Source: Rubrivivax sp. (GTDB lineage: Bacteria > Pseudomonadota > Gammaproteobacteria > Burkholderiales > Burkholderiaceae_C). From it: a DNA stretch of 64,000 nt. A program made the position numbers and the translations under genes. The stretch is from assembly GCA_016789955.1 (NCBI GenBank), contig JAEUPB010000072.1, positions 1 to 64,000 on the forward strand. The letters run 5' to 3'. The notes under the pieces were generated by a model. It worked only from the letters and a program-made list of their open reading frames with translations. It had not been told where the DNA came from and made no database searches. This document shows, piece after piece, positions 22,340-29,740 of the stretch (position 1 is the first letter of the stretch; every line of letters starts with the position of its first letter).

Positions 22340-22954
22340 ATGAAGACATTCGTCACCCCACTCGTCACCCGCCTCGCCGCCGCCGTGCTGTTGGCCACCA
22401 CGTCCGCCGCGCACGCCGCCGATGCGGCCCGCGCCGAGGAGATCGTCTCGGGCAAGTGCTTCATCTGCCATGGCGCCGCCGGCGAGAGTTCGAGCCCGGT
22501 GTTCCCGCGGCTGGCGGGGCAGAACGCGGGCTACGTCGAGCGGCAACTCGCCGACTACAAGAGCGGCCGCCGCAAGAGCTCGACGATGCAGCCGATGGTC
22601 GAGGACCTCGCGCCCGCGGACATGAAGGCACTGGGCGAGTGGTTCGCGAGCCGGCCGACGCAGGGCCATGCGGTGGAGGATGCCGATCTCGCCGGGGTCG
22701 GCCGCTTCGTCTACTTCCGCGGCAACCCGTGGGCCGGTGTGGCCGCCTGTGCCACCTGCCACGGGCCCGACGCACACGGCAGCGCCACGCTGCCGCGGCT
22801 GGCCGGCCAGCACGCGCTCTACACCGAGAACCAGATCAAGGCCTTCAACAAGCGCGAGCGCACCAACGACAACGCGGTGATGCACGCCATCGCGGCCAAG
22901 CTCAGCGAGCTCGAGATGAAGGCCGTCGCCGCCTACCTCAGCGGGTTGAAGTGA
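22340..22954 (+). CDS. Diheme cytochrome c4-like protein
   Basis: This 204-residue periplasmic cytochrome has a signal peptide ending near AHAAD and two similar cytochrome c domains with heme motifs CFICH and CATCH. Each domain has a matching RLAGQ..Y segment (RLAGQNAGYVERQL and RLAGQHALYTENQI), the internal duplication of cytochrome c4. It probably carries electrons from the Sox enzymes or the flavocytochrome to terminal oxidases. It starts 36 bases after the transporter gene. It is convergent with the flavocytochrome block. Confidence 0.9.
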   Translation: MKTFVTPLVTRLAAAVLLATTSAAHAADAARAEEIVSGKCFICHGAAGESSSPVFPRLAGQNAGYVERQLADYKSGRRKSSTMQPMVEDLAPADMKALGEWFASRPTQGHAVEDADLAGVGRFVYFRGNPWAGVAACATCHGPDAHGSATLPRLAGQHALYTENQIKAFNKRERTNDNAVMHAIAAKLSELEMKAVAAYLSGLK

Positions 22955-23034
22955 GCCCGGCTCCGAGGTCGGTTGAACACAAGGGGCCGACCGATCCCTC
23001 ACGCCAGATTGGGACCGAGCATCGGCGCGGATCC

Positions 23035-23102
23035 GGCTCTGCCGGTCCGCTGCCGAGCGCCCCCTCGGGGGGCAGCGACCGGGAGGGAGCTTGGGGGCTC
23101 AC
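23035..23102 (+). repeat. Palindromic GC-rich intergenic repeat
   Basis: Between the convergent cytochrome c4 and flavocytochrome genes lies a hairpin-forming core, GCCCCCTCGGGGGGC. It is followed by a CGACC..GGGAGGGAG stretch and a terminal G-run with GGGGGCTCAC. The core and ends resemble the element inside ntrB (2025-2107). Here it may act as a two-way terminator. Confidence 0.55.
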
Positions 23103-24415
23103 ATCCCCGCAAGCATGTCGTCCCAGATGTTCTGCGCCCAGCTGAGTGCGTAGCGGCCTTCGATCTGGTTGGCCGCGGCCGACACGCCGCCGGAGCCCGG
23201 CACGGTCTTGAAGGTCTTCTCGGCGGCGTCGTACTGGTGCACGCTGGCGACGTGGATCACGTCGCGCGCGGTGACGAAGCTGTAGCAGGTGTTCATCACC
23301 ACCGGCGTGGCGTTCACCGGCTGGCCCTTCAGCAGCTCGATGATCGCCGCCGCGGCCACCTTCGCGTGCTGGTTGGCCATGTGGCCGGACTTGGGCATCA
23401 GCGGGGCGGGGAACGTCGCGTCGCCCAGCACGTGGATCCCCGGCACGGCGGTGGACTCCATCGTCTGCCAGTTCACGCCGGCCCAGCGGTTGTTGATGTT
23501 CACGAGGCCGGCGCTGCGCGCGATGTCGGCGGCGCGCTGCGGCGGGATCGCGTTCAACACGTCGGCCTTCACGTCCTCGAACTCGAGCTTCGCGACCTTG
23601 CCCGACACCTCCTTCAGCTCGGCGTTCGGGCGGTACTCGAGGATGCCGGCGTAGTGGTCCTTGAACGCCTTCTCGAAGAGGGCCTTCTTCGATTGCACCT
23701 CTGGGTTGGCGTCGAGCACCAGCAGCTTGCTCTTCGGCTTGGCGGTCTTCAGGTAGCTGGCGACCATGCAGGCGCGCTCGTACGGACCGGGCGGGCAGCG
23801 GTAGGGCACCTTGGGGATCGAGATCGCGACCACGCCGCCGTCGGGCATGGCTTCGAGCTGCCGGCGCAGCGCCACCGTCTGCGGGCCCGCCTTCCAGCTG
23901 TGCACCACGGTGCCTGCATTCACCGCAGCCTGCAGGCCGCCGACCTGCTCCCACAGGAAGTCGATGCCGGGCGAGACGATCAGCCGGTCGTAAGCGAGTT
24001 CGCTGCCGCCGGCCAGGCGCACCTTCTTGCCGGCGGCGTCGATGGCCGTCACGTCGCCCTGCACGACCTTCACGCCGAGCGCCTGCAGACCTTCGTAGCC
24101 GCGCGTGATGTCGGCCATCTGGCGGTAGCCGCCGATGACGAGGTTGGAGATCGGGCAGGAGATGAAGTTCGGGTTGCGCTCGACCAGCGTCACGTCGACG
24201 TTGCCGCCCCAGAGCTTGAGGTAGCGCGCGGCCGTGGTGCCGCCGAAGCCGCCCCCGACCACGACGACGCGGCCGATCGACGGCCCGCCGGTGGCGCAGC
24301 CCGCGAGGCCCAGCGTGGCCAGGCCGCCGAGCGCGGCGCCGCCCACGATCAGGCGGCGGCGCGAGGGGAGTTGTGGAAGGGCGCTGTGCATGTCGGTGCT
24401 CCGGTCGGTGCTCAT
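23099..24415 (-). CDS. fccB: Flavocytochrome c sulfide dehydrogenase, flavoprotein subunit
   Basis: This 438-residue FAD protein belongs to the FccB/SoxF family, which oxidises sulfide in the periplasm. A Tat motif (SRRRLIVGGAAL) is combined with a lipobox-like LAGCATG. The FAD motif is VVVVGGGFGGTTAARYL. The redox-active Cys pair is seen in ISCPIS and YRCPPGPYERAC. A C-terminal flavocytochrome-binding domain ends DDMLAGM. The start ATG 24415 overlaps the stop of the adjacent monoheme cytochrome gene (ATGA), which is its likely heme partner. Confidence 0.92.
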   Translation of the reverse strand: MSTDRSTDMHSALPQLPSRRRLIVGGAALGGLATLGLAGCATGGPSIGRVVVVGGGFGGTTAARYLKLWGGNVDVTLVERNPNFISCPISNLVIGGYRQMADITRGYEGLQALGVKVVQGDVTAIDAAGKKVRLAGGSELAYDRLIVSPGIDFLWEQVGGLQAAVNAGTVVHSWKAGPQTVALRRQLEAMPDGGVVAISIPKVPYRCPPGPYERACMVASYLKTAKPKSKLLVLDANPEVQSKKALFEKAFKDHYAGILEYRPNAELKEVSGKVAKLEFEDVKADVLNAIPPQRAADIARSAGLVNINNRWAGVNWQTMESTAVPGIHVLGDATFPAPLMPKSGHMANQHAKVAAAAIIELLKGQPVNATPVVMNTCYSFVTARDVIHVASVHQYDAAEKTFKTVPGSGGVSAAANQIEGRYALSWAQNIWDDMLAGM

Positions 24416-24732
24416 CGCGTGGCCTTCTGCGCGGCAAAGTAGCCGGCCACGAGGCGGATCTGCTCGTCGGTGTAGCCCTTGGCGATCTGGTGCATGATGG
24501 TCGCGGGCTGGGCGCCGCTCCTGTAGTCGGCCACCATCGCGACGATCTTCTCGGCCGACACGCCCGCCAGCGGCTTCATGTCGCCCTTGGCGTTGCCGGT
24601 GGTGCCATGGCAGTTGGCGCAGGTGGCGGCGAGGTTGCGCGCCAGGTTGGCCTGCTGCGCCAGCGCGGGTGCAGCGCCCAGCGCCAGCAGCGCGGCGAGA
24701 CCGGCCAGCGGCCGGCGGATCGGGAACGTCAT
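24412..24732 (-). CDS. Monoheme cytochrome c, partner of the flavocytochrome flavoprotein
   Basis: This 106-residue periplasmic cytochrome has a signal peptide ending at ALAQQ and one heme motif (CANCHGTTG). A candidate axial Met lies in ATIMHQIAKGYTDEQI, the pattern of FccA/SoxE-type cytochrome domains. It is translationally coupled to the flavoprotein gene, so it should be the electron acceptor for sulfide oxidation. It is shorter than diheme FccA, which suggests a single-heme subunit. An AGGAG ribosome site precedes the ATG. Confidence 0.9.
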   Translation of the reverse strand: MTFPIRRPLAGLAALLALGAAPALAQQANLARNLAATCANCHGTTGNAKGDMKPLAGVSAEKIVAMVADYRSGAQPATIMHQIAKGYTDEQIRLVAGYFAAQKATR

Positions 24733-24743
24733 CGGGGTCTCCT

Positions 24744-25157
24744 TCAGGGCTTGATGTAGGCCGCGCCGTCCTTCTGCAGCTTGGCGATGCGCACCACGCC
24801 CGAAGGCGTGAAGTCGGCTTCCTGGATGAACTGCTCCTTCTTCAGGTTGCGGTTCCTCAGCGTGATCTCGCACACCTCGAACTTCACGCCGCGTCCCACC
24901 AGCGCGGCCACCGGGCCGGCGTAGGCGCCGCCGTTGGCGTCCTTGGCGCCTTCCATCAGGAAGTCCACGCCGTCGGCGTGCGTGACGACGGTGATGCGCG
25001 CCTGCGGATCGACATCGAGGTGGTTGCGCACGTTGCGCAGCCCCTTCAGGCCCTGCGCCGCGGCGTTGTCGATGTGATAGACGACGCGATCCTGCGCCCA
25101 GGCCGCCGTGGCGGCCAAGGCCAGCGCCAGTGCGCAGAGGGTGCGTGTGCCGATCAT
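24744..25157 (-). CDS. Exported DsrE-like protein
   Basis: This 137-residue DsrE/DsrF-like protein has a clear signal peptide (TLCALALALAATAAWAQD), so it acts in the periplasm. Landmarks are VVYHIDNAAAQGLKGLRN, ITVVTHADGVDFLM and a single conserved Cys in KFEVCEITLRNRN. Cytoplasmic DsrE proteins bind and transfer sulfur on such a Cys. Exported relatives occur beside sulfur-oxidation genes, with an unsettled role. It is the first gene of the minus-strand block, 11 bases ahead of the cytochrome gene. It is divergent from the SoxH-like gene. Confidence 0.85.
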   Translation of the reverse strand: MIGTRTLCALALALAATAAWAQDRVVYHIDNAAAQGLKGLRNVRNHLDVDPQARITVVTHADGVDFLMEGAKDANGGAYAGPVAALVGRGVKFEVCEITLRNRNLKKEQFIQEADFTPSGVVRIAKLQKDGAAYIKP

Positions 25158-25248
25158 CGGGGCTCCCGGTCAGTTGGGCCGCAGGCGGCCGGAGGCGAGA
25201 TGCTGCCACGCTGGCGGGCCGCGGCGGGACAGGACGGTTGCCGATGGA

Positions 25249-25275
25249 CAATATCCGTGCATGCTGATAGATTGG
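25249..25275 (+). promoter_or_regulatory. AT-rich divergent promoter/operator island (dsrE-like / soxH-like)
   Basis: The 125-base divergent spacer holds an AT-rich block with an imperfect inverted repeat, CAATATC (25249-25255) opposite GATAGATTG (25266-25274). It sits just before the SoxH-like ATG. It is a candidate operator shared by both directions and possibly recognised by the ArsR-type regulator at 27201. Confidence 0.45.
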
Positions 25276-25282
25276 TTCGGAC

Positions 25283-26263
25283 ATGACTTTCGATGACCTG
25301 CCGCGCCTGCCGGCGCTGCTGAAGCGCTGCCTGGGTGCCGTGTGCGCGGCAACGGTGCTGATGTCGCCGGATGTCACCCAGGCGGCCGGCGGCCCGCTGC
25401 AGGCCACCGCCGTCGCTCCCGACGTGTGGTTCGTGCAGGGCGACAGCGCGCTGGGCAGCGCGGCCAACCGCAACTTCATCTCCAACGCGGCCTTCGTCGT
25501 CACGCCCGCCGGGGTGCTCGTGATCGACGCGCTGGGCTCGCCGGCGCTGGCCGAGGAACTGATCGCCGCGATCCGCCGCGTCACGCCGCAGCCGATCCGT
25601 GTCGTCGTCGTCACGCACTACCACGCCGACCACGTCTACGGCCTGCAGGCGTTCAAGGCGGCGGGCGCCCGGATCGTCGCGCATGGCGCCGGCCGCGAGT
25701 ACCTGGCCTCCGACGCGGCGCAGCGGCGGCTCGAGGCCAGCCGGCAGGAGCTGTACCCGGCGGTGGACGAGCGCACGCGTCTGGTGGAGGCCGACGAGTG
25801 GCTGGCCGCGGCCGACAGGTCGATCGAGCTCGGCGGCAAGACCTTCCACATCCGCCACGTGGGCCCGGCGCACACGCCGGAAGACGTGGTGGTGTACGAG
25901 CCGCAATCGGGCGTCCTGTTCGCCGGTGACCTCGTGTTCCGCGGCCGCATCCCGTTCGTCGGGCAGGCCGACAGCCGGCGCTGGATCGATTCGCTGCAGC
26001 GCGTGATGGCGTTCCAGCCCCGGCTGCTGGTGCCGGGCCACGGGCCGGTGTCGACCACCGCCGGCGAGGACCTGGCCCTGACGCGCGACTACCTCGCCTA
26101 CCTGCGCCAGGCGATGGGCGAGGCGGCGCGCAACCTCGAGCCCTTCGAGGAGGCCTACGCGAAGACCGACTGGTCGCGCTTCGACAAGCTGCCGCTGTTC
26201 AAGGCGGCCAACCGCATGAACGCGTACAACACCTACCTGCTGATGGAGCACGAGGCGAAATGA
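25283..26263 (+). CDS. Exported metallo-beta-lactamase-fold hydrolase (SoxH-like)
   Basis: This 326-residue periplasmic MBL-fold protein has a signal peptide ending near VTQAAG. The zinc motif is HYHADH, with further ligands in AHTPED, FAGDLVF and PGHGP. Relatives appear as SoxH in sox clusters and as 'quinoprotein relay system' hydrolases; the substrate is not established. The next gene starts within its last 4 bases (ATGA), so it is made together with the thioredoxin-like protein. It is read away from the DsrE-like gene. Confidence 0.85.
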   Translation: MTFDDLPRLPALLKRCLGAVCAATVLMSPDVTQAAGGPLQATAVAPDVWFVQGDSALGSAANRNFISNAAFVVTPAGVLVIDALGSPALAEELIAAIRRVTPQPIRVVVVTHYHADHVYGLQAFKAAGARIVAHGAGREYLASDAAQRRLEASRQELYPAVDERTRLVEADEWLAAADRSIELGGKTFHIRHVGPAHTPEDVVVYEPQSGVLFAGDLVFRGRIPFVGQADSRRWIDSLQRVMAFQPRLLVPGHGPVSTTAGEDLALTRDYLAYLRQAMGEAARNLEPFEEAYAKTDWSRFDKLPLFKAANRMNAYNTYLLMEHEAK

Positions 26264-26742
26264 AGCGGCGCGAGTGGCTGGTGCGCGCGGCGGGCGCCGC
26301 GGCGGCCGCCGTTGCCGGCGCTGCGCAGGCCGCGCAGACGATCGCGTGGCCGGCGCTGCGGCTGATCGACGGCTCGACGCTCGCGCCGGAGGCCTGGCAA
26401 GGCCGCGCCGGCATCGTCGTCTTCTGGGCCACCTGGTGCGGCTACTGCGAGCGGCACGGCGCCCGCATCGAGCAGCTCCACCGCTCGCTGCAGGGGCGCG
26501 GCCCGCGCATCCTGGGCGCGTGCATCGATGGCGACGACGCCTCGGTCGGCCGGCTGGCGCGGGCGCGGGGCTGGAGCTTCCCGGTGGCCGTCGACAGCGT
26601 CGGGCTGCGGGCGAGGTTCACCGCGCGCCGCGTGGTGCCGATGACCTGCCTCGTCGACGCATCGGGTACGCTCAAGCTGAGCATCCCCGGCGAGATGGCC
26701 GAGGACGACGTGATGGGCCTGCCCCGCTCGCTGGCGGCCTGA
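26260..26742 (+). CDS. Exported thioredoxin-like protein (SoxW/TlpA type)
   Basis: This 160-residue thioredoxin-fold protein has a signal peptide ending near AAQAAQ and the active site WATWCGYCERH. SoxW-type thioredoxins reduce the SoxY Cys or heme-binding Cys residues in the periplasm, and the sox context favours that role. The cis-Pro segment is VVPMTCLVD, which contains an extra Cys next to the active site. No SoxV/CcdA-like electron supplier is found in the window. It overlaps the SoxH-like gene by 4 bases. Confidence 0.85.
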   Translation: MKRREWLVRAAGAAAAAVAGAAQAAQTIAWPALRLIDGSTLAPEAWQGRAGIVVFWATWCGYCERHGARIEQLHRSLQGRGPRILGACIDGDDASVGRLARARGWSFPVAVDSVGLRARFTARRVVPMTCLVDASGTLKLSIPGEMAEDDVMGLPRSLAA

Positions 26743-26753
26743 AGGAGCGCGGG

Positions 26754-27101
26754 GTGACGATGACGTGGAGGCAGGGCGGCGCCGGTGCGGTGCTGCTGTC
26801 GATGGCTGCGGTGCTGATGGGCGGCCCGGCATCGGCGCAGACGGCCGCGGCGATCTTCAAGGACGCCGACCTGGCGCTGGGCGAGCGGTTGATGAAGGAG
26901 CACGCCTGCAGCGCCTGCCACCAGCGCAAGGTCGGCGGCGACGGCTCGGCGATCTACCGGCCGGGCGGCCGCATCGCCACGCCCGGGCTGCTGCGCGGCA
27001 TGGTCGAGCTGTGCAATACCGAGATGAACCTGGGCCTGTTCCCCGAGGAGGTGTCGTCGATCGCCGCGTTGCTCAACCGCGACCACTACCGCTACAAGTA
27101 G
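26754..27101 (+). CDS. Small monoheme cytochrome c
   Basis: This protein of about 115 residues has a signal peptide ending near ASAQT and a single heme motif (CSACHQRK, about residue 55). The rest is short and lacks the extended loops of class I cytochromes. A possible Met ligand lies near the C-terminal half (EMNLGLFPEE). GTG 26754 is preferred because an AAGGAG site lies 6 bases upstream; ATG 26760 is the alternative. It follows the thioredoxin-like gene by 11 bases and is probably its electron partner or another Sox electron carrier. Confidence 0.8.
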   Translation: MTMTWRQGGAGAVLLSMAAVLMGGPASAQTAAAIFKDADLALGERLMKEHACSACHQRKVGGDGSAIYRPGGRIATPGLLRGMVELCNTEMNLGLFPEEVSSIAALLNRDHYRYK

Positions 27102-27140
27102 CGACGACCTGCCCCGTGGCGGGGGCCGCTCCATCAGTCC

Positions 27141-27162
27141 TTCCAAATACAATCACACGGAT
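27141..27162 (+). promoter_or_regulatory. AT-rich promoter island before the ArsR-type regulator gene
   Basis: A short AT-rich segment (CCAAATACAATCACAC) lies 40-60 bases upstream of the regulator ATG, in a spacer that is otherwise GC-rich. It may hold the regulator's own promoter and an autoregulatory site. Confidence 0.35.
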
Positions 27163-27200
27163 GTGCACCGCCTCACGCAGGTGACGACAGGGACCTACAC

Positions 27201-27557
27201 ATGAGCGACTCCAGCATCGAGGACAAGGTCTTCGACTCCGTGGCCGAGCTGTTCGGCGTGCTCTCCACGCCGATCCGGCTGAAGATCATCAGCGCGGTCT
27301 GCCACGGCGAGAAGAACGTCTCCGAGCTGCTGTCGGTGATCGACACCACGCAGCCGAACATGTCGCAGCACCTGGGCATGCTCTACCGCAGCGGGGTGCT
27401 GGCGCGCCGCCGCGAGGGCACGCAGATCTACTACCGGCTGCAGAGCGAGCGCGTGGCCACGCTGTGCCGTGCGGTGTGCACGCAGGTCGCGATCGAACTC
27501 GACGAGGAGTCGAAGGTCTCGCCGGGCGACCGGCTGGTGCCGGCGATGCACCGCTGA
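27201..27557 (+). CDS. ArsR-family transcription regulator, likely the sox repressor
   Basis: This 118-residue winged-helix protein belongs to the ArsR family. The recognition region reads NVSELLSVIDTTQPNMSQHLGML, followed by the wing RREGTQIYYRL. Cys residues lie at SAVCHGEK and, as a CRAVC pair, in the C-terminal helix. Such thiols suit the sulfide- or persulfide-sensing regulators of this family (SoxR, SqrR, BigR types). Its position at the end of the sox region supports control of the AT-rich sox promoters. DNA targets are not demonstrated here. Confidence 0.88.
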   Translation: MSDSSIEDKVFDSVAELFGVLSTPIRLKIISAVCHGEKNVSELLSVIDTTQPNMSQHLGMLYRSGVLARRREGTQIYYRLQSERVATLCRAVCTQVAIELDEESKVSPGDRLVPAMHR

Positions 27558-27585
27558 TCGGTGCGACGGGCGCGGCGCGAACGCC

Positions 27586-28194
27586 TCACGGCGGCGTGGC
27601 GCGCAGCAGCGGGTGTCCCAGTTTTCGCGGGTCGGGTGTCGCGTCGGTGGCCGGCGACAGACGAACGGCGGTATCACGGCCGGAGAGCAGCGCCATGTCT
27701 CGCGTGATCCGGCTGCTGACCACCCAGGCGATCGCGACGTCCTGCGACAGCAGGCCGAACAGCTGTGGACGCGTGACGTGGTAGGCCTCGTAGTTGCCGA
27801 GGTACGTGGTCTCGCCGGGTCGGATCGTGAAGCGGATCGAGAACGGCTGGCGCGGCTTGAATGATGTCTGGGTCATGCCGACGTAGCGCGTCGCCGAGTA
27901 CGTGTAAAGCTCGTACTCGCCCGGAGCGAGCAATTCGGCCCGGATCACGCCGTCGCGGTAGTCCGGTCGCTCGGCCAGGCTGAGTTGCGAGAAGTGGAAC
28001 ATGCCACTCGCTTCGCTGCCGACGCGGCGGTAGGAGAGGTTCAGCATGAAGTTGCGAGTCTCCGGACCAGCACCGATCCCGATGACCGCGCGCCCCGCGT
28101 CGGCTCCGGTATACGTCGGCAACGTCGGCGCACAGCCGGCAAGGCCGAGGGTCGTAGCCAGTGCACCGGCACTGCAAAGGATCCTCCTGCGCAT
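27586..28194 (-). CDS. Lipoprotein of unknown function
   Basis: This 202-residue protein has a lipoprotein signal: MRRRILCSAGALATTLGL then AGC, with the lipid-bearing Cys at about residue 21. The rest looks like beta-rich domains (RNFMLNLSYRRVG, GEYELYTYSATRYVG, FTIRPGETTYLGNYEA). Similar small lipoproteins of unknown role are common in Burkholderiales. ATG 28194 is chosen because it begins the signal; longer in-frame extensions do not fit. It is convergent with the ArsR gene (28-base gap) and unrelated to it as far as can be seen. Confidence 0.75.
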   Translation of the reverse strand: MRRRILCSAGALATTLGLAGCAPTLPTYTGADAGRAVIGIGAGPETRNFMLNLSYRRVGSEASGMFHFSQLSLAERPDYRDGVIRAELLAPGEYELYTYSATRYVGMTQTSFKPRQPFSIRFTIRPGETTYLGNYEAYHVTRPQLFGLLSQDVAIAWVVSSRITRDMALLSGRDTAVRLSPATDATPDPRKLGHPLLRATPP

Positions 28195-28306
28195 CTGCTC
28201 CTCCGGTTCGACAGGGATCAACAAGATGGCGTGACCGGGCGCTGATGCTACGGACATCCCCGGACTGCGCCAACCGGCCGCTGGGCAGGCGCCCGGGCGC
28301 CCGCTC

Positions 28307-28378
28307 CACCCGCCGTTCGGCGACCCGCGCCCCGTCGCGCACGGCCGCCGGCGGAAAGATGATCACCAGCGCACCAGC
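28307..28378 (-). pseudogene. C-terminal remnant of an HlyD-type efflux adaptor gene
   Basis: The minus strand reads AGALVIIFPPAAVRDGARVA followed by ERR. This closely matches the last residues of the HlyD-like adaptor at 40490 (AGARVIVYPPPAVHDGARVV then ERRP). Nothing upstream or downstream extends the match, because the mannitol-dehydrogenase gene ends only 10 bases away. It is best explained as the leftover 3' end of a second adaptor gene. Confidence 0.7.
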
Positions 28379-28387
28379 GCACCGGCG

Positions 28388-29740
28388 TCAGGCCCGTGGC
28401 ACGCGCGGCTGCGCCCGGCGCACTGCCGTCACCCAGCGCGGATCGCCGGCCGCCTCGCCCCACACGCCGGCATCGTGGCACAGGACCGCCACGGCATCGG
28501 CGGCTGCGGGCGCCTGCGCATCGGGCTCGTCGTAGCGGAAGGGCAGGGCACCGCGGCGGGCCCGCTCGAGGAACGCGAGGTACAGCGCCGGCAACATCGC
28601 CACCGCGTCGACGGGCTCGCCGCGGGTCAGCCGGTCGCGCACGGTCGGGGCCACGAACATCGTCAGCTTCGCGCGGCTGTCGCCGGCCACGCGCTGCACG
28701 GTGTCGGCGATGGCCGGGTTGCCGAAGCGCCGCAGCACCTGCGCGAGGTAGGCGTCCAGGTCCACCGGGCTCGGGCGCAGCACGGGGATCGCATCGGTCG
28801 ACGCGTAGTCCTGCGCGAGGCGGCGCACTTGCGGGTCGGCCATCGCCTCGTGGATCCAAGCGTGGCCGCGCAAGGCGCCGGCCCAGGCCACCGCGCTGTG
28901 CGTCGCGTTCAGCAGACGGATCTTCGCTTCCTCGTAGGGCTCCACGTCATCGACCAGCTCGGCGCCCACCGCTTCCCATGCCGGCCGTCCGGTCGCGAAG
29001 CGGTCTTCCACCACCCACTGCAGGTGCTCCTCGGCCGAGACCGGCGCGGCGTCGTCGAGGCCGGTGGCCGTGCGCACGCGCTCGCGCAGATCGGCCATGG
29101 GGCGTGGCGTGATGCGGTCGACCATCGTGTTCGGGCAGGTGGTGTGCGCGTGCATCCAGTCGCACGATGCCCCGTCACCGGCGGCCTGCAGGTAGCGGCC
29201 GAGCGCTGCCCGGAGCCGCGCGCCGTTGTGCCGCAGGTTGTCGCACGAGAGCAGCGTGAGCGGACCGGCCTGCCGCACGCGTCGCTCGCGGAGCAGCGCA
29301 GCCAGCACGCCGTAGACCGTGCTGCCGGGCCGGTGCTCGCGCGTGGCTTGCAGGTCGGCGGCGATGTCGGCGGCGCCGAGGTCCAGCTCGCCGCGCGCGT
29401 CCAGGCCGTAGCCCGATTCGGTGATCGTCAGCGAGACGATGCGCGTGGCCGGATCGGCGCCCAGCGCCACCAGCGCCTCCGCGCCGCCCTCTGCCGGCAC
29501 GACGTGTTCGATCGACGCGATGCGCCGGTACTGCCGCCGGCCTTCGGGCGACACCGTTTCGAGCGTGTAGGCGCCGCGCTGCGCGATCAATGCCGCCAGC
29601 ACTGCATCACCATCGCGGCGCAGGTTGCCCGCGGCCAGCCGCCAGCCGCGGTCGCCCGCGTCGTGCAGCCGCTGCAGGTAGACGGCCTGGTGCGCGCGAT
29701 GGAACGCGCCCAGCCCCAGGTGCAGGATGCGGTGGCTCAC
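28388..29740 (-). CDS. Mannitol dehydrogenase family oxidoreductase
   Basis: This 450-residue cytoplasmic NAD(P)-dependent polyol or sugar-acid dehydrogenase belongs to the long-chain mannitol dehydrogenase family. The N-terminal Rossmann domain (ILHLGLGAFHRAHQAVY) is followed by ITESGYGL and SCDNLRHNG. The catalytic Lys, Asn and His are seen in KIRLLNATHSAVAWAG with the K-x4-N-x2-H spacing of the mannitol 2-dehydrogenase type. The substrate could be mannitol, arabinitol or a hexuronate-derived sugar. The start is GTG 29740, overlapping the MFS transporter stop (GTGA). It is the last gene of the long minus-strand operon. Confidence 0.9.
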   Translation of the reverse strand: MSHRILHLGLGAFHRAHQAVYLQRLHDAGDRGWRLAAGNLRRDGDAVLAALIAQRGAYTLETVSPEGRRQYRRIASIEHVVPAEGGAEALVALGADPATRIVSLTITESGYGLDARGELDLGAADIAADLQATREHRPGSTVYGVLAALLRERRVRQAGPLTLLSCDNLRHNGARLRAALGRYLQAAGDGASCDWMHAHTTCPNTMVDRITPRPMADLRERVRTATGLDDAAPVSAEEHLQWVVEDRFATGRPAWEAVGAELVDDVEPYEEAKIRLLNATHSAVAWAGALRGHAWIHEAMADPQVRRLAQDYASTDAIPVLRPSPVDLDAYLAQVLRRFGNPAIADTVQRVAGDSRAKLTMFVAPTVRDRLTRGEPVDAVAMLPALYLAFLERARRGALPFRYDEPDAQAPAAADAVAVLCHDAGVWGEAAGDPRWVTAVRRAQPRVPRA

